The notes under the pieces: generated by a model
Database searches by the model: none
Seen by the model: the letters and a program-made list of their open reading frames with translations, nothing else
Told to the model about the DNA's origin: nothing
From: Aquila chrysaetos chrysaetos
Taxonomy: Eukaryota; Chordata; Aves; Accipitriformes; Accipitridae
DNA length: 64,000 nucleotides
Direction of reading: 5' to 3'
Assembly: GCF_900496995.4 (NCBI RefSeq)
Contig: NC_044016.1
Coordinates: forward strand, 20,440,932-20,504,931
Made by a program: the position numbers and the translations under genes
In this document: positions 1 through 12,700 of the stretch, piece after piece
Numbering within the stretch: position 1 is the first letter of the stretch
Layout: the number at the start of each line of letters is the position of its first letter

Positions 1-267
1 TTTGCAATTTGTTTGCATATCTTGTCCTTTGTTATCCTCCTCCTACACACATGACATTACTTAAAAATAAGATTACTTTCATATTTTATAATTTCCCAAC
101 AGTTAGGCAAAAGATTTGCTTATGAAGACAAACAGCAGCATGCATTATTTTAGCTTCTCCTTTTGACCTACAACTTGTATTCTGTGCAGTCTGTGATGGT
201 TGATAAACACAGTAGTTTATTCCATGCAGATATCTACACTTAGAATTCTCTCCTGTTCAGCTTCTGA

Positions 268-1515
268 GAGAGGAGTAGACCCTCAAGGTTGAAAGGCGCC
301 TCTGGAGATTGGCTAGTCCAATGCCCCCCACCCACTCAGAGCAGGGTTACCTACCCCAGGTTGCCCAGGACCATGTCCAGTCAGGTTTTGAATATCTTCA
401 AGGATGGAGAGTCCACAACCCATCTGGGCAATCTGTTCCAGTGTTTGAGGACCCTCACAGTAAATTTTTCTTAGGTTTAAATGGAATTTACTGTATTTCA
501 GTTTGTGCCCACTGCCTCTTGTTCTGCTACTGGCTGCCACTGAGAAGAGCCTGGTTCCCTCTTCCTTCTTAGCCCCCATCAGGTAATTATACATATTGAT
601 AAAATACCCCCTGCAGCTTCCTCCTCCAGAATAAATATGCTCAGCTCCCTCAGCCTCTCCTCATGTGTCAGAGTCTCCAATTGCTTAATCAGCTTTTGCT
701 GAACTCACTCCAGGATGTCCATGTCTCTCTTGTATTGCAAAGCCCAGAACTGGACACAGCACTCCAGATAAGTCTCATACCCCAGAGCAGAGGGGATCAT
801 CTCCCTCAAACTGCTGGCAACACAACTTCTAATACAGCCCAGGATACCCTTAACCTTCTTTGCTGCAAGGGCACTTTGCTGGCTCATGTTCAACCTGGTG
901 TACACCAAGAAACTCAGCTCTTTTTCTGCAAAGCTACTTTCTACCCAGTCTGCACTGGTGCCTGGGGTTATTCACCTGCTGGAGCAGGACTTCCTGGGGT
1001 TATTTACCTCCTGGAGCAGGACTTGGCATCTCCCTTTGTTGAACTTCATGTGGTTCCTGTTAGCCCCATTTCTCCATCAAAGTTGCTCTGAAAGGCAGTA
1101 CAACCATCTGGTGTGTCAGCCACTCCTCCCAGTTTTGTGTCACCTGGAAACTTGAGGGTACAGTTTGTCCCATACTCCAGGTACACAGTACTGGACCCAG
1201 TATGGACCCCTGGAGTATACCACTACTTCCTGGCCTCTAACTAGATTTTGTGCCACTGATCACAATCCTTTGAGCCTGACAGTTTTCAATCCAACTCACT
1301 GTCCACTCATCTAGTCCACGCTTCATCAGTTTGTCAATGAGGATGTTATGGGAGACAGTGTCAAAAGCCTTGCTTCCATCACAATAAACAATATCCACTA
1401 GTCTCCCCTTGTTCACTAGTCATCTCATCATAGAAGGCTATCAAGTTGGTCAGGCATGATTATACCTTGATAATTCCACATTGACTATGCTCAGTACCCT
1501 TCCTGTCCTACGTTT
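268..1515 (-). mobile_element. CR1 LINE, 5'-truncated, old copy
   Basis: Read on the minus strand, this is the 3' part of a CR1 non-LTR retrotransposon. Fragments of the reverse-transcriptase region are recognisable at the right end (the stretch around 1340-1370 encodes the typical KAFDTVSHNIL motif), and the left part encodes the ORF2 C-terminus. The left end retains the 'ttggact-gatctccagagg' type of CR1 3' tail. The frame is broken many times, so the copy is dead and fairly old. It includes a local tandem duplication at 961-1024. Borders are approximate. Confidence 0.85.
961..1024. repeat. 32-bp tandem duplication inside CR1
   Basis: Two adjacent 32-bp units (961-992 and 993-1024), both beginning cctggggttatt and ending ggagcaggactt, differ at two positions. 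The event lies within the CR1 copy and follows its insertion or belongs to its subfamily. Confidence 0.85.
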
Positions 1516-2400
1516 CCTTACATCAAGCCTTCTTTCCTTCAATCATGTTCTAGTAAGAAATATAATGCCTAATCACCACATCAACAAAGTTCTAATTAAA
1601 TCCACCAAGAAAACAAGACAGAACATTGAAATTACTGATCAGCTGCCATTGTTCTACATTCATGTCTTGATATTATCAGCTCTATATTCTTTCATTATTT
1701 AAGGAAAGCTCATGAAAAAAAGATCTAAGAGTGACTTGTTAACATGGCTAGCCCTACTGATATTAATGGAGCTCATTATGTTAATATAGAAAGGGAGGAA
1801 ATGTTTGCATGATACATAGACAGTAAGTGGTTTGGGAAAGAACCTTTATCCTAATATTCATCTCAAAGTGCCAGAAGCAGGTATAAATAAACAAACAATG
1901 TTAATACATCATAATCTTGTATACCTTTTATTTATTTATTTACAAATTTTGCATCGTTTCCTACACATGTAAAATCTAGCAAATAGACAGTGCTGAAGTT
2001 AGTTCCTCTTGCTTGTTTTATTTAACATCTATGAGTATGATTACCATGTCTGTATCTTCAGGCTGAAGATAGTCAGACTAAGAAATAACATTTAGTAGAT
2101 TTGAATATTACTTTAAATGTTGAACTTATTGTTCAGGTTCTTCCTTTACTTGTTTAACCTCTACCTCTTCTGGATCACAGAACTGGTTATATTTGTCTTC
2201 AAATAGCCTCTGCACCATTGCTGACTTATAAACCACTGCATAAATTGCTAAGAAAAAACCTACTTTCTTAACATAAAACTAGCAAAAGTGACAACAACCC
2301 ACTGGAAGTCCTTTCTGGTATCATGTTAATGAAACAGTCTTCAAGAAAGAAAATATTACTATACAGCAATACAATTTCTTCTCCAAAAGGTGGATGAAGA

Positions 2401-2925
2401 TGTCATAGAATCATTTAGGTTGGAAAAGACCTTCAAGATCATCGAGTCCAGCCATCAACCATGCCCACTAAACCATGTCCTGAAGTACCCCGTCTACTCG
2501 CTTTTTGAATACCTCCAGGGATGGTGGCTCCACCACTTCCCTGGGCAGCCTATTCCAATGTCTGACAACCCTCTCAGTAAAGAAATTTGTCCTAATACCT
2601 AACCTAAATCTCCCTTGCCTCAACTTGAGGCCATTTCCTCTCGTCCTATCTCCAGCTACCTGACAGAAGAGACCAGCACCCACCTCACTACAACCCCCCT
2701 TCAGGTAGTTGTAGAGAGTGATAAGGTCTCCCCTCAGCCTCCTCTTCTCCAGACTAAACAGCCCCAGCTCCCTCAGCCGCTCCTCATAAGACCTGTGCTC
2801 CAGGCCCCTCACCAACTTGGTTGCCCTCCTCTGAACACGCTCCAGCAACTCAATGACTTTCTTGCAGTGAGGGGCCCAAAACTGAACACAGTACTCGAGG
2901 TGCGGTATCAAAGGTGTTCTATTAA
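2401..2925 (-). mobile_element. CR1 LINE, 5'-truncated, young-looking copy
   Basis: The minus strand encodes an uninterrupted 147-codon C-terminal part of CR1 ORF2 (2468-2911). It includes [46 protein letters not shown] and [19 protein letters not shown], all standard for avian CR1. The left end at 2405-2420 is the CR1 3' terminus (catagaatcatttaggttgg). Lack of stops suggests a more recent insertion than the copy at 268-1515. The copy lies in DNAH8 in the sense orientation. Confidence 0.92.
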
Positions 2926-3470
2926 GCTTACTATTTCAGTGTGTGATAATAAATACTAAGTATATATAAAATGCAGTGAGCTTCCTTTAGGTTCTTTCTT
3001 ATAGGGAAAACTAAAAGAATGCTGCAAGTTTCTGACAGCATACAATGATGTGTGGCTCCATTAATATATTCTGGTTATAAAGGGATTAGATGATCAAGAT
3101 GTTTGTTTATAGATACAGAAAAGAAGAGGATTAAGGCTAATGGGAAAGCACACAGCAAAAGGGAGAATATTGCTCCCTTCTCTTGTGCTCTCATCTGCTT
3201 ATTTCTGCATGTTTTCTCCTAGAGTGTATTTATATTGTAATTTATTTGAAAGGGAATATTTTTCTCTGTTCTGCATTTATACAGTATCTAGCAAATTATC
3301 TAACACTGATTCATAATTTATAATAAAAATAACAACAAAGTATTACTTTGTTTCCCATCTTCAGCCATGATCCTTCAGGGCAGTAAACTCATTGTTTGGG
3401 TTCTCAGTTTATCTTATGACTCATACTATATAATATCATTTTAATCAAGATAAATTAAAAGTTATCTTAC

Positions 3471-3706
3471 TTCAATAGGTCCCACAGTCATATCCATTTG
3501 TATGTTATTATCACGTATGATAGATAAAGCTTCCATTGCAAATCTGACGTCATCTAAGTCATGCAGAGGTCGAGACAATTTCTTTAAATATTCATTTATG
3601 AATGACATCATGTCTGTCATTTTCTTTTTATATTCCTCATTTAAATAACGACAGAGGAGCATCTTCCAGGCTTTGGCTTCAATTGCTAAAGCTATTTTCA
3701 GTGGTC
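3471..3706 (-). CDS. DNAH8: DNAH8 exon (residues 1259-1337), last in window
   Basis: 236 nt, enters in phase 1 and leaves in phase 0. Contains [20 protein letters not shown] and [12 protein letters not shown]; ends TVGPIE before the donor gtaaga. The ALT-E-KAW---I-R and LDD-R-AM-AL positions are conserved with DNAH5. A long A tract on the plus strand (from 3713) forms the polypyrimidine tract of its acceptor. Confidence 0.95.
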
Positions 3707-6700
3707 CTGATTAAAAAAAAAAAAAAAAAAAAATTATTCACTCTACATCTTAATTTTTTCTGTAAAAATCCCCCACGTCATCACATAGGAAAAGCAGACA
3801 GGCAATCCAATTACTGCACTTTAAAAGTTTCAAAACAATTTCAACTATACTTAAATATATTTCTGTTGTTTTATTGTATATTATATCTGTAAAACATATT
3901 GGTAAGCTTATCTAATAGAACATATAGAGAAGATGAATAAAGAAGAAATGCCTACTTATTAATGTAGATTTTCAGAGAATACCTTTGAATATATATTAAC
4001 CAAGTGCATAAAGGTCAGTGATATTTAAATGGTTTATACCTGTTGAGGAAATGGCATCTTGGGATTTCAATACTGCGATTTGGAATACTTCACAGCTGAA
4101 ACTGTAAGGTGTCACATCATATCATATGCAGTTAGTATATAAACCCAAAGCAACACCGAAGAGACAAAAAAGCCAATCATTGGCACTCTAACTTATTATT
4201 GGAATAAATTAGGATTTTAATAGGCAGCATTTTGTACTGTAGTGAAAGAAACCAAAAGATACTAACAGCATATAACCTTTCTGCTCACAAAACAAATTTT
4301 TTACCACAGATATAGTTTCTTCTTTAGTCATGTGGCTATTAGCATTAAAAATCTGATTCCTGAAGGCCAAGGGTAATTCAAGAACAGTACTGTACCCTGT
4401 CCAGAAACTATAATATGTAAATGATAATAAATCAATTCCCAACCCTAAACTGAGTCTGAGAAAAATACCTGCTTCCCCAGATCATAAAAAACATTTAATA
4501 TCCTTGTTCTTGAACCTGGAGGACTTGGCTTCCTCTGATGCAGTGGTCACAGATGAGGGAGTAGTGTGACCATCAACAAAATCCATACTCTTTTGGATAC
4601 AATGCTTCTTATCACTCTTGGTCACAGAATAATAGACAGCAAGAGTTTTTCCAGAGTGAATTAATTGGCTCCAGAGAGGTTTCATTAAGAAGTTGCATCC
4701 AGGAACTGGATGCGGATATGCAGTCAGCAGTCTGACAATTTTGCACATTCACTGAAAGCAAGCTAGGGATGACATGCCACCAAGATCCTGAAAGGAACTC
4801 TAGTCATCAAAGTGTGCAGCTTCTGTCTTCTTTGATATAAGAGGAAGACAAATTGTACAGAGATTTATTTCTCAATTTAACCAATCTAATCTCTCAGAAG
4901 ATGGAGGTTGCTCATTAGAAACATGGCCACACTGATATTTGGAAATGGATCCCTAGATAGCAACCATGATAACTTCTGCCAAAGAAAGAAAAAAAAAAAG
5001 AAAAAAGAAAAAAAACCCCAAAAACCGAACAGTGACACTGGTCCAGAGAAGGCGTTAGCTACATAATAATCTGCAAGGCAAGAGGAATAACTGCCACTGA
5101 AATCCTTGCTTCTCTGTCATAGCACAAACATCTTAATTCTTCAACAAGCAGTTGTCCAGAGAGAACACTTTTCTCCACACCTGACTTCTTCAGAATAACA
5201 TGATCAACGAGTACCAGGTTGTCAGGGCCACAGAAGGCCAGGTACTGAGGCACAGTGCTGTATAGAACTGAGGGAACACATGCTGTGTGAGGGAACACAT
5301 TCCAACACCAAGTCTTGGTGCCATCTTCTCTACCTTTAAAGACACTAGAGGTAGACAGGAAAACACATAATATTCTGAGAGCCATGGATGCTAAACATGG
5401 GAATGGCTAAGCAGTCATATCTCCTGCTGAAACAAACACTGATAGTGACAAAGAAGCTAATGCAGCTATGTGCTAGCCTTGCGCCAAAACCAAAGAAGGT
5501 GATTTATGCTTCCAATGCTCTTTATAATCACCGGCTCACCTGGTGCCAGAGATGAGTGCCAGGGATGATCAAAGCAGTGTCAATACACATTCATTAACTC
5601 TTTAGCAACCCTCCATGATGACTTCACAGCTGTGACAGAATTTAATTTCACCACTCCAAGGAGGAGAAGGGAAGCGGAATGGAGGGTTTTTTCAAGCCAG
5701 ATTTCTTAGAAAGGTCTGAATGAGCCCTGGCTGATCAGTCAGGGAGGTCTCTTCAGTAATTTCTATTCATATTGTAAGCATTTATTTCAGAGAATAAACC
5801 AAAAAACATATTATAATCATTATCTTACTGTACATACAGAGATAAGAAAATGTCTTACCTGTATGCAATTCAATTGGACCAAGAAGAATAATGGGTTTTA
5901 AATCTTCCACCTCTTGCTCAAACATAGCATAGTGAACTATTTCTTCTTTAATTTCAGTCAGAGACGGACAGCTAGCCAAAAATTGCTGTGTGTATTTTAA
6001 AATGTCAATCAACAAATGTTCTTTTTCATATTTTTGGTGAAACAAGTGGCAACAGTTATTCAGGAATTACTGAAAATGTATACCAATATTATACCTGTTT
6101 TTAGCTTTCTGTAGCCTTGCTAACACAGTAAAACGCATGTGATGAGGTGTTCATATTTATCAATTTCTGTCAGTAACTCTCAAGCTCGTTGGGAAATTTC
6201 AGTCAAATTTAACAGAGAAACAGATATCCAAGACATGTTAAGTGCCTACTGTTTTTGTCAAAACAGGTGACAAAACAGAGATCAAAAAAAAGACGTCTAC
6301 ACTTACAGAAGGACTACACCATTAGCCCAATTATGTGTGAAACAATCACAATAAAACACATTTTCTTAGTTCCATAAGCAGAACTCAAGTGTAGAAAAGT
6401 TTTGTGATTCTGAAAAGCTGCATTTCAGAAATGTTACACAATAGCTGTATTCAATATGCCTACATTGCATGGGCAAATAATAAATGCTGAAAGCTGTTTC
6501 CCACTTCTACTCTTTTGTCTGAGAGTACCTAGACAGGCAGTGGAAGTGTTAGCATAGTGCTAAAGAATGAATGTAGAAACTAGGGCATGTGTGTCTAAAA
6601 CTTAACTGCATTATTATTGAGGCTTTCTCTGTAGCAGTATCCTTTTCTTCAGTAGTAACTAAATCAAACTAATAATATTTATTTGATTAGACTTAAAATT

Positions 6701-9700
6701 TTAATTAGACCAACAGTAAATTCTCAGCTCTGCATATAAAGTGGGTTGTTTAGCCCACATAAACAGCACAACTTGCATTGTGACACGCAGAAGATACCAG
6801 TGTTCCTGCAGTAAACAAGGTAATGCGCTATTCACAGATCTATGTATATACAGTGTAGTCTATTAAATAGAAAAGATAAAAATAGAAAACTCAACTAAGC
6901 CAAGGCTAAATAAAGTAGATGTGGAAGCCAACTTTCTTCTACTGAACCTCTAAATTCAAACTCTAAATTAAAACTCTGTTGTAGAAGGACAGTGTGAAAT
7001 ATTCTGAAGCAAAAGTCCCACCGACCTCCAATTCCTGGACACCAAATTTTTCATGCTGTAGTAGATGCTAAATTTTTCTACCACACTTGAGGATTCAACT
7101 TTGAGTTCAAACAACCAAGAATTGTGTAAAGAATTTTTCTAGGAATAGAGAATGAAGAATTCACCTCCTAAAATAACTACAGGAAGGGTGGTGAATAAAA
7201 ATATGTATTAAACTCAAAGTGAACACTTTCCATAGAGAAAAGTGCACAATTATCAGCACTGATGCTGTGGGAATTTCTGTGGATTGTAGTATACATCATG
7301 TCAGACTGGGGTATTTTCTTGTGGCCTAAAATCCAGAGCTCCAGAAACAAAAATTAAAGCAATTAACAAATTAAGACCAGATTATTAGTATCTGGAATGG
7401 CACAGAAGCAGGAAAAGCCAAACCCCAACACAAAAATTAGGTAGCATGCTATTACTTCTTCTTAGGAAATACACTACTATTACTACTGAAAGACAAAATA
7501 AGAATTTCAGCTGTTAATGTGTTTTCTACATCTTTTTCCTTGATTTTTTTCCTCAATGTTTTCTGTTTTTAAAAAATAAGATTAATGAAGAACAGTCCTG
7601 TAGGTGATCATCATTAAACTCACCTGAATTTTGGCATCTCTATCTTCAGTCCACAGCACCTTATATTTCTGAAAGTCCTGCAGAACTTCACTAGCTACTT
7701 CTCTTATATAATTCACAGAAGAAGAGAGGAACACAACTAATTTAGAAATATCTTCATGTTCTGCAACTCCTGAGTAAAAATTTCTTAGCTTTCTGACAAG
7801 CACAACATCTTCAACTACTTCTGTAAAATAAAATTATATGTAAATCAATGAACCGTTAAAAGTCTGGTTAGAATTCTCTTCTAAACCTATGCAAGCCAAG
7901 TTAAGCAATGATGCTCTTCAGTAAGGCTGAATATCCTTCTTCAAATGTCTGTCTGACTGCTTAATATGAAAGTACCAAGTGCTAGTTCAGGCCAGGCTCT
8001 ATACAGCCACATATAGAGCCACACAGCTCTATACAGCAAGTTCAACCTACAGTGAATGTTTCCAAAATAGTCATCTTAATTCACAAATTTCATTTTCTCC
8101 ACTGTAATTTAATTGTAACTAGAACACAACAAGGCCTTACAAACATTCTGTGTTCTTTTAATTTTTTTTAAGTTTATAAAGTTTTTTAATTGTATAAACC
8201 CCTTAAAACAGTGTAAGCTTCTTGAACTCTAACATGCTTCAAATAGATAACTTCTGTTATTCTATTTAGCAGTTTTGAAAAAGATACTAGACTGCTAAGT
8301 CACATATTAATGAGTACAGAAATAAAGGTTGTCATGTTTTGGAGCTGTACTTGTCTTACAAACTGCTAATATCAAAATCTTGTCTGAAAGAGGTTAGAAC
8401 TGAAGAAGAAAAAAAATAAAGAAAAAAAAAAAAAAAAGGACAATCTAGAGATTTTCCTAAACCTCTTGCCTCCAAATATGCTTTCAAAGGCAGTTTAGAC
8501 ACTGGTAGCTGCTGCTCCAGTTACACTGTTGATGTTGAAACAGGAGACCTGTCTCCTTTAAGAACTACAAGTAAGCTCAAATAGAAGGAAAATAAAATGC
8601 AATTTATCATGTCCCTCCTTCATCTTTGATGAATTGCTGAGACAATCAGGGTCAATATAGACACTGATATCCCTGAGATCTAATGAGCCCCTTCTGTCAT
8701 AACAATGCCTGAGCATTTTGAAGCAGGTTTAAAAGAATGGAGAAGAAAAAATCCACTCTTCCCACCACACACATTGGTTAATGGGAGGGATTTAATGCAA
8801 CTCCAATTGTCTTTTACTCTGAAGACCTTTTCAGGGATCTGGACACTGGAAACAAAGTCCCAGATTGATCCATCCTTGCCAGTGTACTCCATTGATCTCA
8901 CTGGCCGAACATTAACATTTGCCCCCAGCTGTTGCTGATGAGTAGTTTAAAGGTGATGAAAACAGTTACTTGCTGATGTATTTTGTCACAGCAGAGGAAA
9001 AGGCTATGACTGTCTGATGAGGATAGTTTCCTGCCACCCTGCTTGAAGCCCGTTAAAGAGGTTAAAATCATACAAAGCACATCAGTAGAAGAATAAAGTC
9101 CCAGCTCTGGACTATCAAAAAGAAAAACTTTCCAAGATGTTAAAGGCTTTCCAAAGGAATCACAACAAAGATACAACTGTATTGCAGATCACTGGCTCAG
9201 CCAAGCAGCTAGGAGAACCTGATGGTAAAAATATATTTGGGCTTTTGTGGATGCTTGCAAAGCATATGGAGAGATGCTTAAAAATAACATTAAGGAAAAA
9301 AAGTATCTGACTAAAATGGATGCAAGTCTATCTACAGTCTAAATATTCACATGAACAAACGAAGTGTTTTATAATCCATTCTAGGAATATAGCCAGCAAT
9401 CAAAATATTTACTGAAGTCTAGTTATTAAACTAGGTCTTGTTCTATCTCTATATTCAAACGAGAGCTACTCTACAATCATCGTTTACGGTTTCAACTATA
9501 TCTTTATGGCTACATTCGTATATACCTAAGTAGGTAAAAAGATAAATTAACAAGCTAGCTTTGCCTCAAATTAAATAGGAGATTCAGAATCTAGCAATTC
9601 CTCTAGGATTTTTTTGCTTATTGCTTCTCAGAGTTCTAATGCTTACGTAAGCCTGAAAAGCTATTTCTGAAAAATATAGCTAATTAAATCAAAATAAACC

Positions 9701-12700
9701 CAACAAATTAATTCAAGATAATCCCCAGCTGGCCTCTGAAGAAAAGTGAGCTTATTCACAAATATTTATATATGCCATTTTTATTAAAGTAAAAAGTAGA
9801 AACAAGTGAAAAAAAAAAAAACACCACTTACTTTCCCCTTTTTTGGCTATTTTTCCTTGTGATCCAAAGCCTGCTGAAGATACTTGCTGTGTGCCTGATT
9901 CTGCTTTTAAAATAGATTTTTGCAAATGTCTCTGTCCCCACTGAGCAACTCCACGACTTACTTCCAGTATTAACTGAATCATGCGATTGATGGCTTGCTG
10001 TATATCGTCTAAACTGGGAACCATAACCTATTCAAAACAGTTGAAATACTGTTGAAATAAATGCAACTGATAGTAATTTTTGAAGACCTCAGATTTACTC
10101 CACTAATAGTGAATTGTGGAACTTGCCCCAGAAGAGAAGCTGGAAAATGTAACAGTTTCTCTGGCTCAGAATTGCCTCTAAAGAAATGAAACATACTTTA
10201 CTGACCTACTATCTATTTGTACAGTCATACTGTGGGTAAAATGATAAGCAAGCGTATAAGTAGATAGATTTATTGGGTTTTTTACAATTAGTTTTACAAT
10301 TCCTACATTTTAAACAGCATTTTTATATGATTTTTTTATAGTGTGTGGGAATACATTACAAGCCTTGTTTCCTGCATTCTAGAACCATAAAGCATTAAAA
10401 ATTGCAGGCCAAGATCCTCCTCTCTGTTGCTCTTAACCACTGGATCCTAAATTCTGTGAAAGAGAATTGTAAGAGGGATGGTCATAAAAATGCGTATGGA
10501 CACCTCATTTAAAGAGGATTTACACCTATATAACCTCTCCTTCTAATTGCTTATCTATACATATATTCACACCATGGGTAACTTCAGGCAAACAAAATCA
10601 CATGGATCAAACCGTCAAAGGTCCTAGTTAAATAAATACCAAATGTTTCTTTTCTCCCACAGGGAGCATTACCTCAAAAACTTTTGCAAGAGCACAGTGT
10701 GTAGTGAATTAAAGGAACTCCATGCAGTAGCCCTGAAGATCTCAACTTGTATATTTAGCAAGGATTTTGTATCATAATTTTGAGAGCAATCTAATACCCA
10801 CGTCAGAAGAGGAACAGAACTCACATCCAACTACCAGAGTACATGATAAAAAGAACTGGAAGGAAAACAAGGATCCTTGATCTGAATCAAGAACAACTAG
10901 CAAACAGAATAGGTCAAAACACAGGCTCTGGTCTGCCATCATCCACACTGTATAAATGCTAGTATGCTCCCTTAGCAGAGTTTGGGATGGTACAAAAAAA
11001 TCACTCTCCCAGAAAAAATTCGGCCACAGTTTGGTGCATAAAACATGACAGAGGCTGTTCCTAATTGAATGCAAACTCCTGGATTTAGGAAGAAAAGTAT
11101 TTACTATGTAGATACACACCATTTCACATCAGCTCACTCTGAGGTCAAAAAACAGCCTCTAGCCTGTTTTCTTTAGTAGTTCACAAATAGCTATAAAGTC
11201 CCAAGTAATTCTATGTAGGATAAGGTGGAGTAAAGGCACACATCAGTTTCTCCAAAATACTGAGCAGGAAGAAGAACCTACCCGAGTGATCCAGAACAGA
11301 ACAGAAAAACAGTATTTCTTGTAAAACTTCAGAAGAAATATCACTCCTGTGATACACTCAATCCTCAAATATAGTCCTTAGAACATCATCTTACAGCTTT
11401 CATGTGCAAGCCATCATTTTGAAATGATTAAATCATCCACAGGATTGTTCAGAACTGAGATATAAACTGCTTAAAAGTGACTCTGATGTTTTTGTCATGG
11501 TTTAACCCCAGCCAGCAACTAAGCACCATGCAGCCACTCACTCACTTCCCCCCGCACCCAGTGGGATGGGGGAGAGAATCAGGAAAAGAAGTAAAACTCA
11601 CAGGTTGAGATAAGAACAGTTTAATAGAACAGAAAAGAAGAAACTAATAATGATAATGATAACACTAATAAATGACAATAGTAATTAAAGGATTGGAATA
11701 TACAAGTGATGCACAATGCAATTGCTCACCACCCGCTGACCGACACCCAGCTAGTCCCCGAGTGGCGATCCCCCCACTCTCACTCCCCCCAGTTTATATA
11801 CTAGATGTGACATCCCATGGTATGGAATACCCCATTGGCCACTTTGGGTCAGCTGCCCTGGCTGTGTCCCCTCCCAACTTCCTATGTCCCTCCAGCCTTC
11901 TTGCTGGCTGGGCATGAGAAGCTGAAAAATCCTTGACTTCAGACTAAACATTACTTAGCAACAACTGAAAACATCAGTGCTATCAACATTCTTCTCATAC
12001 CTAACTCAAAAACATAGCACTATACCAGCTACTAAGAAGACAATTAACTCTATCCCAGCTGAAACCAGGACAGTTTTATAAATCAGTTTCACAGACTGAG
12101 CCATTGCATGCATAAAAGCAAGGATCTTGCAAAATCCTGTTAGCATTAGCAAAGTGGTATTTTACCCAGCATTACTTGATTACTGCCCTGGATCAGACAA
12201 GCATTTCAGAGGACTGGAAAGAAAGATAGATGCACTTCCCTTTGCAGTGGTGGAGCTTGGGGCTTTATGCTTATACAAATATCAACAAGGTAAAAGTTCT
12301 ACACTTTGACAGACCTGTTATATTGTGCGTACACACACAGTGTGAATGTACAACAGAATGCCAGTATGAACACTGGTTCAATGCAAAGGAATATCACCTT
12401 AGAACAGAACCTTTCTTTCACTGTAATTTCATAAATATAAAACTTTTAATATTTATAATACAATTGGATAATATTAAGTTACTTTCTCATATATAAAATA
12501 AAATACCATATATATTGCTGACACAGAGTTATCTTACTCTAAAAAAGGAAAACAAATGCATTCATTAGTTCTTTGCAATCAAGCTATCTTTTTGTTCTCT
12601 GCACACAGAAATCCACAGCTATTTTCTTGGTTTTGAATCTTCTCATTTTTGTTCAGTGTTCCTCCTTCTGGTCATCTTACTTGCTATTGAGATGACTAAA

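Larger units (their letters stand above)
1..3470 (-). other. DNAH8: DNAH8 intron (incomplete) at left edge
   Basis: No dynein exon was found here. The intron holds two CR1 copies, described separately, and otherwise AT-rich sequence with no recognisable feature. Confidence 0.8.

Noticed and set aside
663-1155. 142-codon plus-strand open frame and its neighbours
   Set aside because: They lie antisense within a degraded CR1 copy.
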